A stretch of 64,000 bases of DNA from Pseudanabaena sp. ABRG5-3 (GCF_003967015.1 NZ_AP017560.1:1736001-1800000); one strand, 5' to 3'; numbered from the stretch's first letter, positions 45,498 to 55,444 are shown. The notes: generated by a model from the letters alone, not told the origin. Made by a program: numbers and translations.

Positions 45498-45575
45498 AAC
45501 CCCCTCTAACTCCCCCCTTGGAAGGGGGAGAACTTAGACTTCCCCCCTTCCAAGGGGGATTGAGGGGGGTAAAAA
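45498..45575. repeat. Cytosine/guanine-run repeat, copy 2
   Basis: AACCCCCTCTAACTCCCCC opens and GGGGGGTAAAAA closes; an inner CCCCTTGGAAGGGG hairpin forms the centre. Same family as 36283-36363. With the terminator and family B copy 4 it fills the 45152-45668 gap; no gene is seen. Confidence 0.75.
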
Positions 45576-45668
45576 TTTGCATGGTGTGTCAAGTATATGA
45601 ACGCCCTCTTAATTGGTTCCATCTATGCTGAGCTACTTACAAAGCTTTACGCTCAATGAAATATCACG

Positions 45669-46103
45669 TTAGTCTTCTATATCAGATTTTCTAGACAACA
45701 TTAGTTGAAGTGCCTGAATCGTGGAGATAACAAAAAGAATAAATAGAGCGAATGTGACACTTACAAGCCATAGCCAATGCCATCCCATATATGGTGGTGA
45801 ATGCATCAAAACCATGCCAAATAAGAGAACCATCAAGATGGCTATCATAAGCGCGATTAAAGCTCTTCCCCAAGAACGTCTGTAGGTTATTGGTCGGATT
45901 ACAACATAGAATAGTAAGACCTCGATTGACATGACACCTATTATGGTGAGGATATCTTGTAATGGGTAATCATGAGGAAGTGGAACTTTAAGAACTCCCA
46001 GCTTATATGAGTCAAGTTGAAAACCTGACATTCCTAAGACGATAACTCCAACTCCCCAGAAAGTGACAAAGAACCATAAACCTCGAAAGATAGGCTTATT
46101 CAT
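45669..46103 (-). CDS. Four-helix membrane protein, unknown
   Basis: 144 residues with about four membrane helices (~7-25, ~48-70, ~78-98, ~108-132) and few charges except a basic RPITYRRSWGR loop. No domain recognised. It is alone on the minus strand between repeats. Confidence 0.65.
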   Translation of the reverse strand: MNKPIFRGLWFFVTFWGVGVIVLGMSGFQLDSYKLGVLKVPLPHDYPLQDILTIIGVMSIEVLLFYVVIRPITYRRSWGRALIALMIAILMVLLFGMVLMHSPPYMGWHWLWLVSVTFALFILFVISTIQALQLMLSRKSDIED

Positions 46104-46163
46104 TGGTAATTGCTAGTTAAAAGACTCCATCAAACAACTTTAGTTTACAGGGCAAAGCTCTTT

Positions 46164-46236
46164 TGTGAATTAAAAAACAAACCCAGTAAGGGTTTTCAAA
46201 GCACAAAATGGCTTAGCCATTTTGTGCTTCGGTATT
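46164..46236. repeat. Two-hairpin element, family E copy 2 (inverted, truncated)
   Basis: Perfect 14-bp stem 46199-46212 / 46216-46229 with TTA loop and closing GGTATT. Stem bases differ from the 38506-38538 hairpin at matched positions on both arms. The second hairpin has lost its distal arm. Confidence 0.65.
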
Positions 46237-46253
46237 ACGGGTATATTCCATAG

Positions 46254-46376
46254 CTATATTTCCAACCATCTAAACAATTGCCCAACGGTAAGTTGCAGTC
46301 CTTCTGCAAAATCTGGGACAGGCAAAACTGCACTTTGATCTTCAAATATAGCTAAGGTGCGATCGCGAAAATAGAC
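46254..46376 (-). pseudogene. Possible C-terminal remnant of a Uma2-family gene
   Basis: The minus-strand frame reads VYFRDRTLAIFEDQS, VLPVPDFAEGLQLTVGQLF and RWLEI, then stop. This looks like the end of Uma2/DUF820 putative nucleases (final LTVxQLFxWL). Upstream codons become repetitive and no start is found, so it is probably a decayed fragment. The rest of the 46104-46460 gap is the family E copy. Confidence 0.45.
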
Positions 46377-46460
46377 TATTGCTGTTGCCACTATTGCTAT
46401 AGTTTGCTGTAGATTATAGGCTGTAGATATTCTAGCGTTTTACTCACGGCTTGCTGATCA

Positions 46461-47954
46461 ATGAATTTTGAAGCTGAATTAAATCTAACCCTCCGCGCCC
46501 GTTATCCCTTGATTTATATACCCTCCGCCGAAGAGGAACGGGTCGAAGCCGTGATTACCAATGTGGCAAAATCCCTTGGTCGTAGTGTATTTATTTGGGA
46601 TTTTGTCGATGGCTATCAGTCCAATCCCACCGATGCAGGGGCAGGTAAGCGCAATCCCCTCCAAGCCTTAGAATTTGTGGATAAAATCCCCAAGGGAGCA
46701 GTATTTGTATTGCGCGATTTCGATCGCTTTCTCGATGATGTGGCGATCGCCCGTAAGCTGAAAAATCTTGCCCGTAAGCTCAAAAGTGAAGCGCAAAATA
46801 TCATTGTGCTTGCCTCACAGATTAGTATTCCCGATAGCCTCAGTGAGTTTTTCTCAATTCTCGAATTTCCACTTCCCAATCCTAGCGAACTAAAAATCGA
46901 AATTGAACAGATTGCCAATTCCACAAATTCGGCTAACGATCTGCAATTAAATAAACAGGCGATCGATGATTTAGTCCGTGCTAGTCAAGGCTTGTCTCTA
47001 GAGCGCATCCGACGAGTATTAGCAAAGGCGATCGCTGAAAATAACTGCTTGCGCCCCGAAGATGTCGAACTAATTCTCGAAGAAAAGCGCCAAAGTATTC
47101 GTCAAACCCAGATTTTAGAATTCTATCCATCGACTACAGAAATTAGCGATATCGGAGGTTTGGATAATCTCAAGGAATGGTTATTAAGACGCGGTGGAGC
47201 CTTTAGCGATCGCGCCCGTAAGTACGGCTTGCCCCATCCCAGAGGCTTGCTATTAGCTGGTATTCAAGGCACTGGCAAATCCCTCACCGCGAAGGCGATT
47301 TCGCACCATTGGCATTTGCCCCTATTACGCCTCGATGTCGGTCGTCTGTTTGCGGGACTAGTTGGTGAGAGTGAATCCCGCACCAGACAAATGATTCAAC
47401 TAGCGGAAGCTCTTTCTCCCTGCGTGCTGTGGATTGATGAGATTGATAAGGCATTTTCAGGCATTGAAGGTCGCGGTGATTCAGGAACGACGAATCGTGT
47501 TTTTGGCACTTTCTTAACATGGATGGCGGAAAAGACTTCGCCTGTGTTTGTGGTGGCAACTGCAAATAATATTCGCGCTTTGCCTCCCGAACTCTTGCGG
47601 AAAGGTCGATTCGATGAAGTATTTTTTGTAGGTTTGCCTAACCAAGAAGAGCGATCGCAGATTTTCTCCGTGCACCTAGGCAAATATCGACCCCACAATA
47701 CTCGTGCCTACGACATCGATCGCCTTGCCTATGAAACGCCAGATTTTTCAGGTGCAGAAATTGAACAGGGGATCATCGAAGCAATGCACATTGGCTTCAG
47801 TCAAAATCGTGACTTTACCACCGATGACATCCTTGAAGCCGCCAGTCAAATTGTGCCATTGGCGCAAACGGCTCAGCAAGAAATTCAAGTTCTCCAAGAA
47901 TGGGCTGCGTCAGGTAAGGCTAGATTAGCTTCACGACAGAATGTATTTAGATAG
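46461..47954 (+). CDS. ycf46: Ycf46-type AAA ATPase
   Basis: 497 residues. An N-terminal domain (~1-215) with LTLRARYPLIYIPSAEEERV opens as in Ycf46. The AAA module has Walker A GIQGTGKSLTAKAI, Walker B VLWIDEIDKAFSG, sensor ATANN and arginine-finger region LRKGRFDEVFFVGLP. Ycf46 is conserved in cyanobacteria and red-algal plastids. It has been linked to CO2 response in Synechocystis, which I state from recall. A hairpin (47964-47996) lies just after the stop. Confidence 0.95.
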   Translation: MNFEAELNLTLRARYPLIYIPSAEEERVEAVITNVAKSLGRSVFIWDFVDGYQSNPTDAGAGKRNPLQALEFVDKIPKGAVFVLRDFDRFLDDVAIARKLKNLARKLKSEAQNIIVLASQISIPDSLSEFFSILEFPLPNPSELKIEIEQIANSTNSANDLQLNKQAIDDLVRASQGLSLERIRRVLAKAIAENNCLRPEDVELILEEKRQSIRQTQILEFYPSTTEISDIGGLDNLKEWLLRRGGAFSDRARKYGLPHPRGLLLAGIQGTGKSLTAKAISHHWHLPLLRLDVGRLFAGLVGESESRTRQMIQLAEALSPCVLWIDEIDKAFSGIEGRGDSGTTNRVFGTFLTWMAEKTSPVFVVATANNIRALPPELLRKGRFDEVFFVGLPNQEERSQIFSVHLGKYRPHNTRAYDIDRLAYETPDFSGAEIEQGIIEAMHIGFSQNRDFTTDDILEAASQIVPLAQTAQQEIQVLQEWAASGKARLASRQNVFR

Positions 47955-47963
47955 TCATATAGC

Positions 47964-47996
47964 GATTTGCATTTTGCCGTAGGCAAGATGCAAATC
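47964..47996 (+). terminator. Hairpin after ycf46
   Basis: GATTTGCATTTTGCC (47964-47978) and GGCAAGATGCAAATC (47982-47996), 15-bp stem with one mismatch and a GTA loop; no long T-tract. Similar to the hairpin between pstA and pstB. Confidence 0.6.
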
Positions 47997-48037
47997 CAAA
48001 ACTCTTATGGAGAGGCGCAGTCCTATCAAGCCTAGAA

Positions 48038-48057
48038 CAAGGGGCTTAAGCCCCTTG
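48038..48057. repeat. CAAGGGGCTTAAGCCCCTTG palindrome
   Basis: A 20-bp perfect palindrome followed by CTTTT, probably terminator-active. Same core as at 24325 and the window end. Confidence 0.7.
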
Positions 48058-48101
48058 CTTTTATCAAATGTTCTAAAGTGATCTGTTCTCCTCATTATGA
48101 A

Positions 48102-48154
48102 AACCACACAAATAAAGTCTTAGAGCAACGCTCCGAGACTTTATTTGTGTGGTT
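48102..48154. repeat. 19-bp-stem hairpin upstream of pfkA
   Basis: Arms 48102-48120 and 48136-48154 are exact complements around a 15-nt partly paired loop. Lies in the 392-bp gap with no gene. Confidence 0.6.
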
Positions 48155-48255
48155 AAGAATTGTTATGTTAGGAAATCTAGGCAATGCTAAGGGAAGTTCA
48201 CAAATATTCAAAAATCCAAACCATATCTTGTTGCGATAAGTCGTGATAATAGATA

Positions 48256-48307
48256 GGCTTACGCAATTCATGAATTGTCCCTACATTTGGTGATTGATGC
48301 GTAAGTC
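48256..48307. promoter_or_regulatory. Inverted GGCTTACGCA repeat before pfkA
   Basis: GGCTTACGCA (48256-48265) and TGCGTAAGTC (48298-48307) face each other 32 bp apart, 40 bp before the pfkA ATG. CTTACGCA words recur at 45240 and 63947, so it may be a repeat end rather than an operator. Confidence 0.4.
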
Positions 48308-48346
48308 CTAAAGAGGTCATTTTGGAAATTGAGAATCTGAAGATTT

Positions 48347-49441
48347 ATGACAAAGCCTAAGCGTGTTGGTATTTTGACCAGTGGTGGAGACTGTGGTGGA
48401 CTCAATGCTGTCATTCGGGCTGTCGTGCGCCGCGCTCGCGACTATGATATAGAAATTTATGGAATTAAAGGCGCAACTCAAGGATTGATGAACCGTCCAG
48501 TGGAAGCAGAATTACTGGATATGAAACGGGTCTCAGGGATTTTACGCTATGGTGGCACAATTTTGGGAACAGTGAATAAAGGGAATCCTTTTGCCTATCC
48601 GATGACTGATGGCACTTTAGTCGATCGCTCTGAGGAAGTGATTGATGGCTACCATAAACTGGGACTCGATGCCCTGATTGGAATCGGAGGCGATGGGAGC
48701 TTGGCGATTTTGCGTCGTCTAGCGCAGCAGGGCAATATGAATCTGGTCGCAGTTCCTAAAACCATTGATAACGATTTGGGGGCAACAGAGAATTCGATTG
48801 GCTTTAATACGGCGGTGAGTGTGGCTGTGGAAGCGCTCGATCGCCTAACTTATACCGCCATCAGTCACAGTCGTGTGATGATCCTAGAAGTAATGGGACG
48901 TGATGCAGGACATATTGCGGTGAGTGCAGGGATTGCGGGAGGCGCTCATGTGGTCTTGATTCCCGAGATTCCCTACGATCTTGACGAAGTATGCGATCGC
49001 TTAATGAATCGTGCTTTGCGGGGATTCCCTTTCAGTACGATGGTCGTTGCCGAAGCTGTGAAAACGCCAACGGGTGAACCTGTGAAATATACCAATAGCC
49101 TTGGTCAAACCCTCTATGGAGGCATTGGTCAGTATCTCGGCGATCAGATCAGTACCCGCACAGGTTTAGAAAGCCGCGTCACGATCTTGGGACATGTGCA
49201 GAGAGGCAGTACGCCATCGCCACTGGATCGCATCTTAGGTGCAGCTTTTGGTGTGGCGGCTGTGGATTTGATTGCGGAGAAGAAATACGATCGCATGGTG
49301 GCATGGGTAAACCGCGAAGTGATCGATGTACCGATTGCCGATGCGATCGCCAAATATAGCGCCGTGGATGTGCATGGGACATTGGTTCGCACGGCTGTCG
49401 GTTTAGGCACTTATGTGGGCGAAATTGAACAACTTCTGTAA
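48347..49441 (+). CDS. pfkA: 6-phosphofructokinase
   Basis: 364 residues. TSGGDCGGLNAVIRA at the nucleotide site, IGGDGSLAI with G117 (ATP-type position; PPi enzymes have D), then PKTIDND with K138 where E. coli PfkA has G. This glycine/lysine mixture is the so-called group III type. Active-site TIDND and the MGRDAGHIA region are intact. It phosphorylates fructose 6-phosphate in glycolysis; ATP is the expected donor. A terminator stem follows. Confidence 0.94.
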   Translation: MTKPKRVGILTSGGDCGGLNAVIRAVVRRARDYDIEIYGIKGATQGLMNRPVEAELLDMKRVSGILRYGGTILGTVNKGNPFAYPMTDGTLVDRSEEVIDGYHKLGLDALIGIGGDGSLAILRRLAQQGNMNLVAVPKTIDNDLGATENSIGFNTAVSVAVEALDRLTYTAISHSRVMILEVMGRDAGHIAVSAGIAGGAHVVLIPEIPYDLDEVCDRLMNRALRGFPFSTMVVAEAVKTPTGEPVKYTNSLGQTLYGGIGQYLGDQISTRTGLESRVTILGHVQRGSTPSPLDRILGAAFGVAAVDLIAEKKYDRMVAWVNREVIDVPIADAIAKYSAVDVHGTLVRTAVGLGTYVGEIEQLL

Positions 49442-49452
49442 AAACCGCATTT

Positions 49453-49487
49453 TTTTGGGTATCACGGCTTTGCCGTGATACCCAAAA
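49453..49487 (+). terminator. Terminator of pfkA
   Basis: 16-bp perfect stem TTTTGGGTATCACGGC / GCCGTGATACCCAAAA with a TTT loop. Confidence 0.75.
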
Positions 49488-49563
49488 TATCTTCTAGAAG
49501 GCGGTGCAAAGCGCTATAGTTAAGAAATTTGTTTAGTCCAGTAAGAACCTAGTAAACCTGTCT

Positions 49564-50592
49564 ATGTCTAGTCGCCTCAAAGCTCTGTTCTACTACATTA
49601 CGGCGCGATTACTGCTTGCACCGATTATGCTATGGGCGATCGCCTCAGTCGTATTTCTGTTAATGCGGGCGACCCCCGGTGATCCCATCGACGCAATTTT
49701 AGGACCTCGCGCTCCTGAGGAGGTCAAAGTTGCCTTACGTGAGCAAGTAGGACTGACAGGTTCTCTATTTTCGCAATATTGGGGTTATATGCAGGACTTG
49801 CTGCACTTCAACCTTGGCAAATCGATTAGCACCCGTGAGCAAACTGTTTGGCAAATTATTAAAAACTTTTTCCCCGCAACCGCAGAATTGGCAATTTATG
49901 CCCTGATTGTGGCTTTAGTAGTGGGGTTGACCGTGGGGATTATTGCGGCTCTGCGCCCAAATAGCAAATGGGATGTGGGTGGTAGGTTGTTTGGCATTAT
50001 TACTTATTCCTTGCCACTGTTTTGGGTTGGGATGATCCTGCAATTAGTCTTCTCGGTGCAATTGGGATGGCTGCCCATTGGTACAAGATTTCCCGCCAGT
50101 GCTGAGCCACCCGTGCAGGTGTTTGGGCTATACACAATTGATGCTTTGCTCAAGTCTGATTGGAAAAGCTTTTGGACAAGCATTCAATATCTGATCTTGC
50201 CAGCTACGAGTTTAGGAATTGTAATTAGCGGTATTTTTGAGCGAATTGTGCGCGTCAATTTGCGTCAAACCTTGCAGTCTGACTATGTGGAAGCAGCTAA
50301 GGCAAGGGGGATTAAACCGAGTGCAATTTTGTTTAACCATGCGTTAAAAAATGCCATGATTCCTGTAATTACCATTCTTGGCTTGACCCTCGCTTCGATG
50401 CTTGGTGGTGCGGTGCTAACTGAAGTTACATTCTCTTGGCCGGGGCTAGCCAATCGTCTATTTGAAGCGATCGTTGGGCGGGACTATCCCGTAGTTCAAG
50501 GCATTGTCGTATTTTTCGCCATCATCGTCACGATCGCTAGTATTCTCGTAGATATTGTAAATGCTTGGATTGATCCGAGAATTCGTTATTAA
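49564..50592 (+). CDS. DppB-type peptide/nickel ABC transporter permease
   Basis: 342 residues, six membrane helices. Family N-terminus LMRATPGDPIDAILGPRAP, RVNLRQTLQSDYVEAAKARGIK as the ATPase-docking EAA loop, and HALKNAMIPVITILGLTLASMLGGAVLTE. This is the DppB/OppB class, importing oligopeptides or nickel. No binding protein or ATPase is adjacent, so it must work with components encoded elsewhere. Confidence 0.93.
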   Translation: MSSRLKALFYYITARLLLAPIMLWAIASVVFLLMRATPGDPIDAILGPRAPEEVKVALREQVGLTGSLFSQYWGYMQDLLHFNLGKSISTREQTVWQIIKNFFPATAELAIYALIVALVVGLTVGIIAALRPNSKWDVGGRLFGIITYSLPLFWVGMILQLVFSVQLGWLPIGTRFPASAEPPVQVFGLYTIDALLKSDWKSFWTSIQYLILPATSLGIVISGIFERIVRVNLRQTLQSDYVEAAKARGIKPSAILFNHALKNAMIPVITILGLTLASMLGGAVLTEVTFSWPGLANRLFEAIVGRDYPVVQGIVVFFAIIVTIASILVDIVNAWIDPRIRY

Positions 50593-50654
50593 ATAATGAT
50601 GTATCGCGCTAATCGCAGCACATCATTATATCTCTTGATATAGTCAGTCAATTC

Positions 50655-53600
50655 ATGACGGAACATCAGCAACCAAAGCGATCGCCATTTTTTAACATCT
50701 CTTTGCAATGGGTGGTGGTAGTCCCGTTTGTGGTGCAAACCTTGGGGATTGTTGGTCTGGTAGGATATTTGTCCTATAACAGTGGACAGCAGGCAGTAGA
50801 AACCCTCGCTAATCATTTGTTGCGACAGACATCAGAACGGGTAAGTGATCAACTCAATAACTACTTACAGCTATCGCAGCAGGTTGTGTCAGTCAATCGT
50901 CTTAGTGTAGAGCAGGGAATGCTTGATTTGACCAACCGTGAACAATTGCGGCTCCAACTTTGGCAACAAATTTTCTCTAATCCCTCACTCCCCACAATTG
51001 GCTACTGGAGTGAGGATGGTAGTGTCCTTGGTTATGTCCGTATCACCTCAGAAAAGGAGCGTCTGCTGGTGAGTAAAGTTTCTGGGGAAGTTATTCCCTC
51101 AGGTTCATTTCTATTACAGGAAGCCTCTGTAGTTAAGAAATCTAGTTTAGGACAACGCCGATATTACTTAACTGATACCCAAGGAAAGCCGCGTAAACTG
51201 GTCTTTCAATTTGCGGTTGACCATCGAGATGTTCCTTGGTATCGTCAGGCAAAAAGCATTGGCAAAAAACATTGGACTGACGTATTTGTCGCTCGTGATA
51301 GCGCAATGTTACTTGAATCATCGGTCGATCCAGTCTATGACTCCACTGGAAATTTGCAAGGCTTTTTCGTTGCTCACTATTTCTTATTCCAGATTGGTGA
51401 ATTTCTCAACAAACTAAAGTTCTCTCCTACTGGACAGGCTTTTATTATTGAGCGCTCAGGTGATTTGGTGGCAACATCTGTATTAGCAGAATCATCGGCA
51501 ATGAGAGAAGTTGATGGCAAGCTGGTACGCATACCCGCTTTGCAGAGTCAGAATTTGGTGACGCGGGAAATCTCTAATCAGCTAATCCAGCAATTTGGTG
51601 ATTTTAATAGCCTCAAAGGTTCGACGCAAATGAGTTTGACTGTTGCGGGGCAGAGACAATTTGTGCAGGTCACACCCTATGAAGATAACTATGGTTTGGA
51701 CTGGCATGTGGTGACGGCGATTCCTGAATCTGACTTCATATCAGAAATTCAGGCAAATTTATACCGCACGTTATGGTTATGTGGATTAGCCCTAGTTGGT
51801 TCCGTTAGTATTGGGATTTGGACATCTCAACGCATTATGAGATCGCTGTCTCATCTCACTCAAGCTACTAAGTCTTTTTCTGAAAATCGGCTTGAGCAAA
51901 CCATCCCAGATACGTGCATTACTGAAGTTCAGGTTTTGAAAAAAGCCTTACATCAGATGATGATTGATCTCCATGATGCCGATCAAATGCGCTTAAATTA
52001 TGCGCGAGATTTGGAACAACAGGTTGCCAAAAAAACAGCAGATCTCACTGAAGCCCAGCGCATTGGGCGGATAGGTAGTTGGGAAATTGATGTCACAACT
52101 GGTGTAATTACTTGGTCAGATGAACTGTTTCGGATTTTAGGAGTTGATTCCACAGTTCCGTTACCGAGATATCCCTATATTTTTGACCGCATCCTTCCTG
52201 ATGATCAGCAAAAACTGCGTACAGCCGTAGATGGTGCGATCGCTCATGGGAAAACCTACAGCGTGGAATATGGCAACTTTCGTCCTGATGGCTCTATTTG
52301 CTATCTACTTAGCCGTGGTGAAGCGTTATTTGATGAACAGGGTAAGGTTATCAAGCTTCGTGGTACGGCTCAAGATATTAGCGATCGCAAGCAAGCCGAG
52401 ATTGCTCTAAAGGAAAACGAAACTCAACTACTCAATCTTTTCTCTAGCATGAAGGATTATATCTTTGTGTTAAATGCTGAGGGTAGATATCTTAAGGTTG
52501 CGCCGACTCAAGCCAATATTGAAAGTAATGCTAGCGTTAAATTAAATCAAACTATCCACCAACACTTACCACAGCAAGCTGTTGATCTCTTTCTAGGTGC
52601 CATTCAAAAAGTTCTCACGACCCAAAAAAGTGTCGAACTAGAATACAGTTTGGAAATTATGGGTAAAGAACAATGGTTCTCAACCATCGTGTCACTGCTA
52701 GATCAAGAATCAGTCCTCTGGGTTGCTCGTAATGTTAGCGATAAGAAGCAAGCAGAAATAGCATTGCAGCAAAGTGAAGAACGTAGACAATTAGCCCTGA
52801 GCTTGACTAATACAGGTAGTTGGGAATTTGATGTTGCGACAGGTGAAGCGATTTGGAGTGGTACTCACTATCGGTTGATGGGACTGAATCCCTATGAACT
52901 ATCTAGCAATTACCAAACATGGCGCGATCGCGTTCATCCTGAAGATCTGGAATGGGTTGAGGCAGCCTTCAAGCAAGCTTTAGAGACGCATTCCTTGCTA
53001 GATGTCGAATATCGAGTTATATATCCTGATGGGACTGTCCGATGGGTTCTCACTAAGGGACAGGGGATTTATAATCAAGATGGGCAGGCGGAGAAAATGA
53101 TCGGTGTAATGCTGGATATTAGCGATCGCAAAGCATTAGAAATTGCCTTAAAAGATTCAGAAACAAATCTGAGCGATATTTTAAATAGCGCTACCGCAAT
53201 AATTACAAGGGTGGAGATTAAGAGAGATGGCACATGGGATATCAAATATGTTTCTAAAGCATGTGAGGCAGTTTCTGGTTATAGTCCCAAGGAATTAGTT
53301 GATGATCAAGCCCTTTGGGTCAGTTCAATTTATCCTGAAGATTGGCAAAGTCTGGGAGATCAAATTTACGCAGATATTTTTAATGAGCTTGGTGGAAGTT
53401 ATACCTATAGATTTCGACATAAAGATGGATCTCTCCGTTGGCTTTCGCAAACAAACCATTCGCGTTGGGACATATTCCTAAATGCTTATGTTGTCACGAT
53501 GCTAACTTCAGATGTGAGCGATCGCAAGCGTTTAGAACAGGAACTAACCTACAGCCTCGATTTACGAGAACTGCTTTTTAATGAATCCACTGATGCACTG

Positions 53601-55160
53601 TTCTTAGTCGATAGTGAGACTTCACTCATATTTGACTGCAATCAGCAAGCCATAAAACTATTTGAAGTAGATAGTAAAAATCAATTACTTAACATTGTGG
53701 GGCGTATTCTGCACAAAAATGATCTAACTGTTGAGGAACTTGCTTGGATTAATCAAGAAATGGATGAAAAAGGCTTCTGTAACTTAGAAGTAGAATATGC
53801 CACTTTCAAAGGAAATTACTTTTGGGGAGATCTTTTGCTTAAGAGAATTACTTTTGGTGAACGCCATTTTAGTCTAGCTCGCATAGCGGATATTAGCATT
53901 CGCAAGCAAGCAGAATTTGCCTTAGCTGCATCCAAGGTAGCCGCAGAAGAAGCTACGAGAGCCAAAAGTGCATTTTTAGCGAATATGAGTCACGAAATCC
54001 GCACACCAATGAATGGGGTGATTGGCATGACACAACTGCTGCAAACTACTGAACTGACCGAAGAACAACAGGATTTTGTGCAAACTATTGCCGATAGTGG
54101 TGAAGCGCTTTTGGCGGTGATCAATGACATTCTTGATTTCTCGAAAATCGAATCAGGGATGCTCACCATTGAGTCAAAGGATTTTGTGCTGCAAGATTTG
54201 ATCAAATCAGTTTGTGACATCTTCCGTAGTCAAGCGATCGCCAAGCAAATTGATCTCAAATACATCATTGCTCCTGAGGTTCCCATTACTGTCGTTAGCG
54301 ATCGCGATCGGCTGCGGCAAATCCTCTTAAATCTAGTGGGAAATGCGATTAAATTTACGCCTCAAGGTCAGGTTGTTATTTCCGTAGATAGCCGATTTGC
54401 AGAAGCCAATAAATATGAACTTAAATTTGCGATCGCCGATACAGGTATTGGCATTAAAAGTGAGCGAATTGACCAACTATTTCAGCCATTTACCCAAGTA
54501 GATGCTTCCATTAGTCGTCAGTATGGTGGTACTGGTCTAGGATTAGCCATTAGTAAACGCCTTGTCGAGTTGATGGGTGGCACAATTTGGGTTGAGAGTT
54601 TACAGCATATTGGTGGTAATCCTCCCTACGATTGGCAGTCAGAACTCATAACTCAAGGCTCAACTTTCCATTTCACGCTCGAAGTTTTGACAAACTCAGA
54701 TTTCAGTCAAACTCAGGAAACTTTGATTAGAAAAATTAGTAAGACTCTAATCGATAACACCATATCTCAAAAATTTCCTTTACGCATTTTGCTAGCTGAA
54801 GATAATTTGGTTAATCAAATGGTGGCTAGTTCATTACTTAAAAAACTTGGCTATCAGGTTCATATTGCTAATAATGGATTGGAAGCTGTAGAGGTAGTCA
54901 AAAAACATCCCTATGATTTAATCATCATGGATGTGCAGATGCCTGAAATGGATGGATTGATGGCAACTAAGTTAATTCGTGCATACTTAAGTAATCATGG
55001 CAATGCTGAACTCAATGTAAATCCAGTAAAAATTGTGGCAATGACTGCGAATGCTATGCCCGAAGACCGTCAAGCTTGTCTAGATGCGGGAATGGATGAT
55101 TACATCAGTAAGCCGATTAACTTGCAAGAAATCATTCGCATCGTCAGTATTAATCAATAG
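50655..55160 (+). CDS. Cache/HAMP/five-PAS hybrid histidine kinase with receiver
   Basis: 1501 residues. A first membrane helix (~18-40) and a second (~370-390) flank a periplasmic double-Cache domain (~45-365). Then HAMP (~392-440), coiled coil, and five PAS domains between ~470 and ~1090, the last being the module shared with the 57.4 and 59.8 kb proteins. Kinase: H1113 ([13 protein letters not shown]), [27 protein letters not shown]-terminal receiver with D1426 (MDVQMPEMDG). No Hpt domain. A large environmental sensor, ligand unknown. Confidence 0.95.
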   Translation: MTEHQQPKRSPFFNISLQWVVVVPFVVQTLGIVGLVGYLSYNSGQQAVETLANHLLRQTSERVSDQLNNYLQLSQQVVSVNRLSVEQGMLDLTNREQLRLQLWQQIFSNPSLPTIGYWSEDGSVLGYVRITSEKERLLVSKVSGEVIPSGSFLLQEASVVKKSSLGQRRYYLTDTQGKPRKLVFQFAVDHRDVPWYRQAKSIGKKHWTDVFVARDSAMLLESSVDPVYDSTGNLQGFFVAHYFLFQIGEFLNKLKFSPTGQAFIIERSGDLVATSVLAESSAMREVDGKLVRIPALQSQNLVTREISNQLIQQFGDFNSLKGSTQMSLTVAGQRQFVQVTPYEDNYGLDWHVVTAIPESDFISEIQANLYRTLWLCGLALVGSVSIGIWTSQRIMRSLSHLTQATKSFSENRLEQTIPDTCITEVQVLKKALHQMMIDLHDADQMRLNYARDLEQQVAKKTADLTEAQRIGRIGSWEIDVTTGVITWSDELFRILGVDSTVPLPRYPYIFDRILPDDQQKLRTAVDGAIAHGKTYSVEYGNFRPDGSICYLLSRGEALFDEQGKVIKLRGTAQDISDRKQAEIALKENETQLLNLFSSMKDYIFVLNAEGRYLKVAPTQANIESNASVKLNQTIHQHLPQQAVDLFLGAIQKVLTTQKSVELEYSLEIMGKEQWFSTIVSLLDQESVLWVARNVSDKKQAEIALQQSEERRQLALSLTNTGSWEFDVATGEAIWSGTHYRLMGLNPYELSSNYQTWRDRVHPEDLEWVEAAFKQALETHSLLDVEYRVIYPDGTVRWVLTKGQGIYNQDGQAEKMIGVMLDISDRKALEIALKDSETNLSDILNSATAIITRVEIKRDGTWDIKYVSKACEAVSGYSPKELVDDQALWVSSIYPEDWQSLGDQIYADIFNELGGSYTYRFRHKDGSLRWLSQTNHSRWDIFLNAYVVTMLTSDVSDRKRLEQELTYSLDLRELLFNESTDALFLVDSETSLIFDCNQQAIKLFEVDSKNQLLNIVGRILHKNDLTVEELAWINQEMDEKGFCNLEVEYATFKGNYFWGDLLLKRITFGERHFSLARIADISIRKQAEFALAASKVAAEEATRAKSAFLANMSHEIRTPMNGVIGMTQLLQTTELTEEQQDFVQTIADSGEALLAVINDILDFSKIESGMLTIESKDFVLQDLIKSVCDIFRSQAIAKQIDLKYIIAPEVPITVVSDRDRLRQILLNLVGNAIKFTPQGQVVISVDSRFAEANKYELKFAIADTGIGIKSERIDQLFQPFTQVDASISRQYGGTGLGLAISKRLVELMGGTIWVESLQHIGGNPPYDWQSELITQGSTFHFTLEVLTNSDFSQTQETLIRKISKTLIDNTISQKFPLRILLAEDNLVNQMVASSLLKKLGYQVHIANNGLEAVEVVKKHPYDLIIMDVQMPEMDGLMATKLIRAYLSNHGNAELNVNPVKIVAMTANAMPEDRQACLDAGMDDYISKPINLQEIIRIVSINQ

Positions 55161-55180
55161 TTGCCATGCATTGAAATGGG

Positions 55181-55192
55181 GCGACAGCTATA
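55181..55192. repeat. Lone family B end sequence
   Basis: GCGACAGCTATA equals the right end of family B copy 1, without the remainder of the element. Probably a truncated relic. Confidence 0.4.
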
Positions 55193-55248
55193 CATCTCAT
55201 CTATACATTATATTTGGGGTTGCCTTACAGTCATTTTTGATCAAAAGA

Positions 55249-55307
55249 ACCACAAAGAAATTTTTAAAAGCGTTGCAAAGCAATGCTTTTAAAAATTTCT
55301 TTGGTTT
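55249..55307. repeat. Long imperfect palindrome
   Basis: AAAGAAATTTTTAAAAGC..TTGC pairs with GCAA..GCTTTTAAAAATTTCTTT; a few bases in the stem are unpaired. It lies between the giant kinase and family B copy 5 in a 402-bp gene-free gap. Confidence 0.6.
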
Positions 55308-55328
55308 AGGTTTGAGTGCAAAGCGATG

Positions 55329-55444
55329 TATAGCTACAGTCACTTGTCTTAGGACAAATCAAAACCCAAGAATTGATTGGCGGCGCGGAGCGCCGCCAAT
55401 CAATTCTTGGGTTTTATGTCCTAGTACACTTGGCGATAGCTATA
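55329..55444. repeat. Palindromic element, family B copy 5
   Basis: Ends TATAGCTA and TAGCTATA. Inner TTAGGAC and a GTCCTA match. Perfect 26-bp stem (55361-55386 / 55390-55415) with a GGA loop, identical to copy 4. Confidence 0.85.

Noticed and set aside
45493-45580. Possible riboswitch-like fold
   Set aside because: It matches a repeat found elsewhere (36283) and shows no known riboswitch core.
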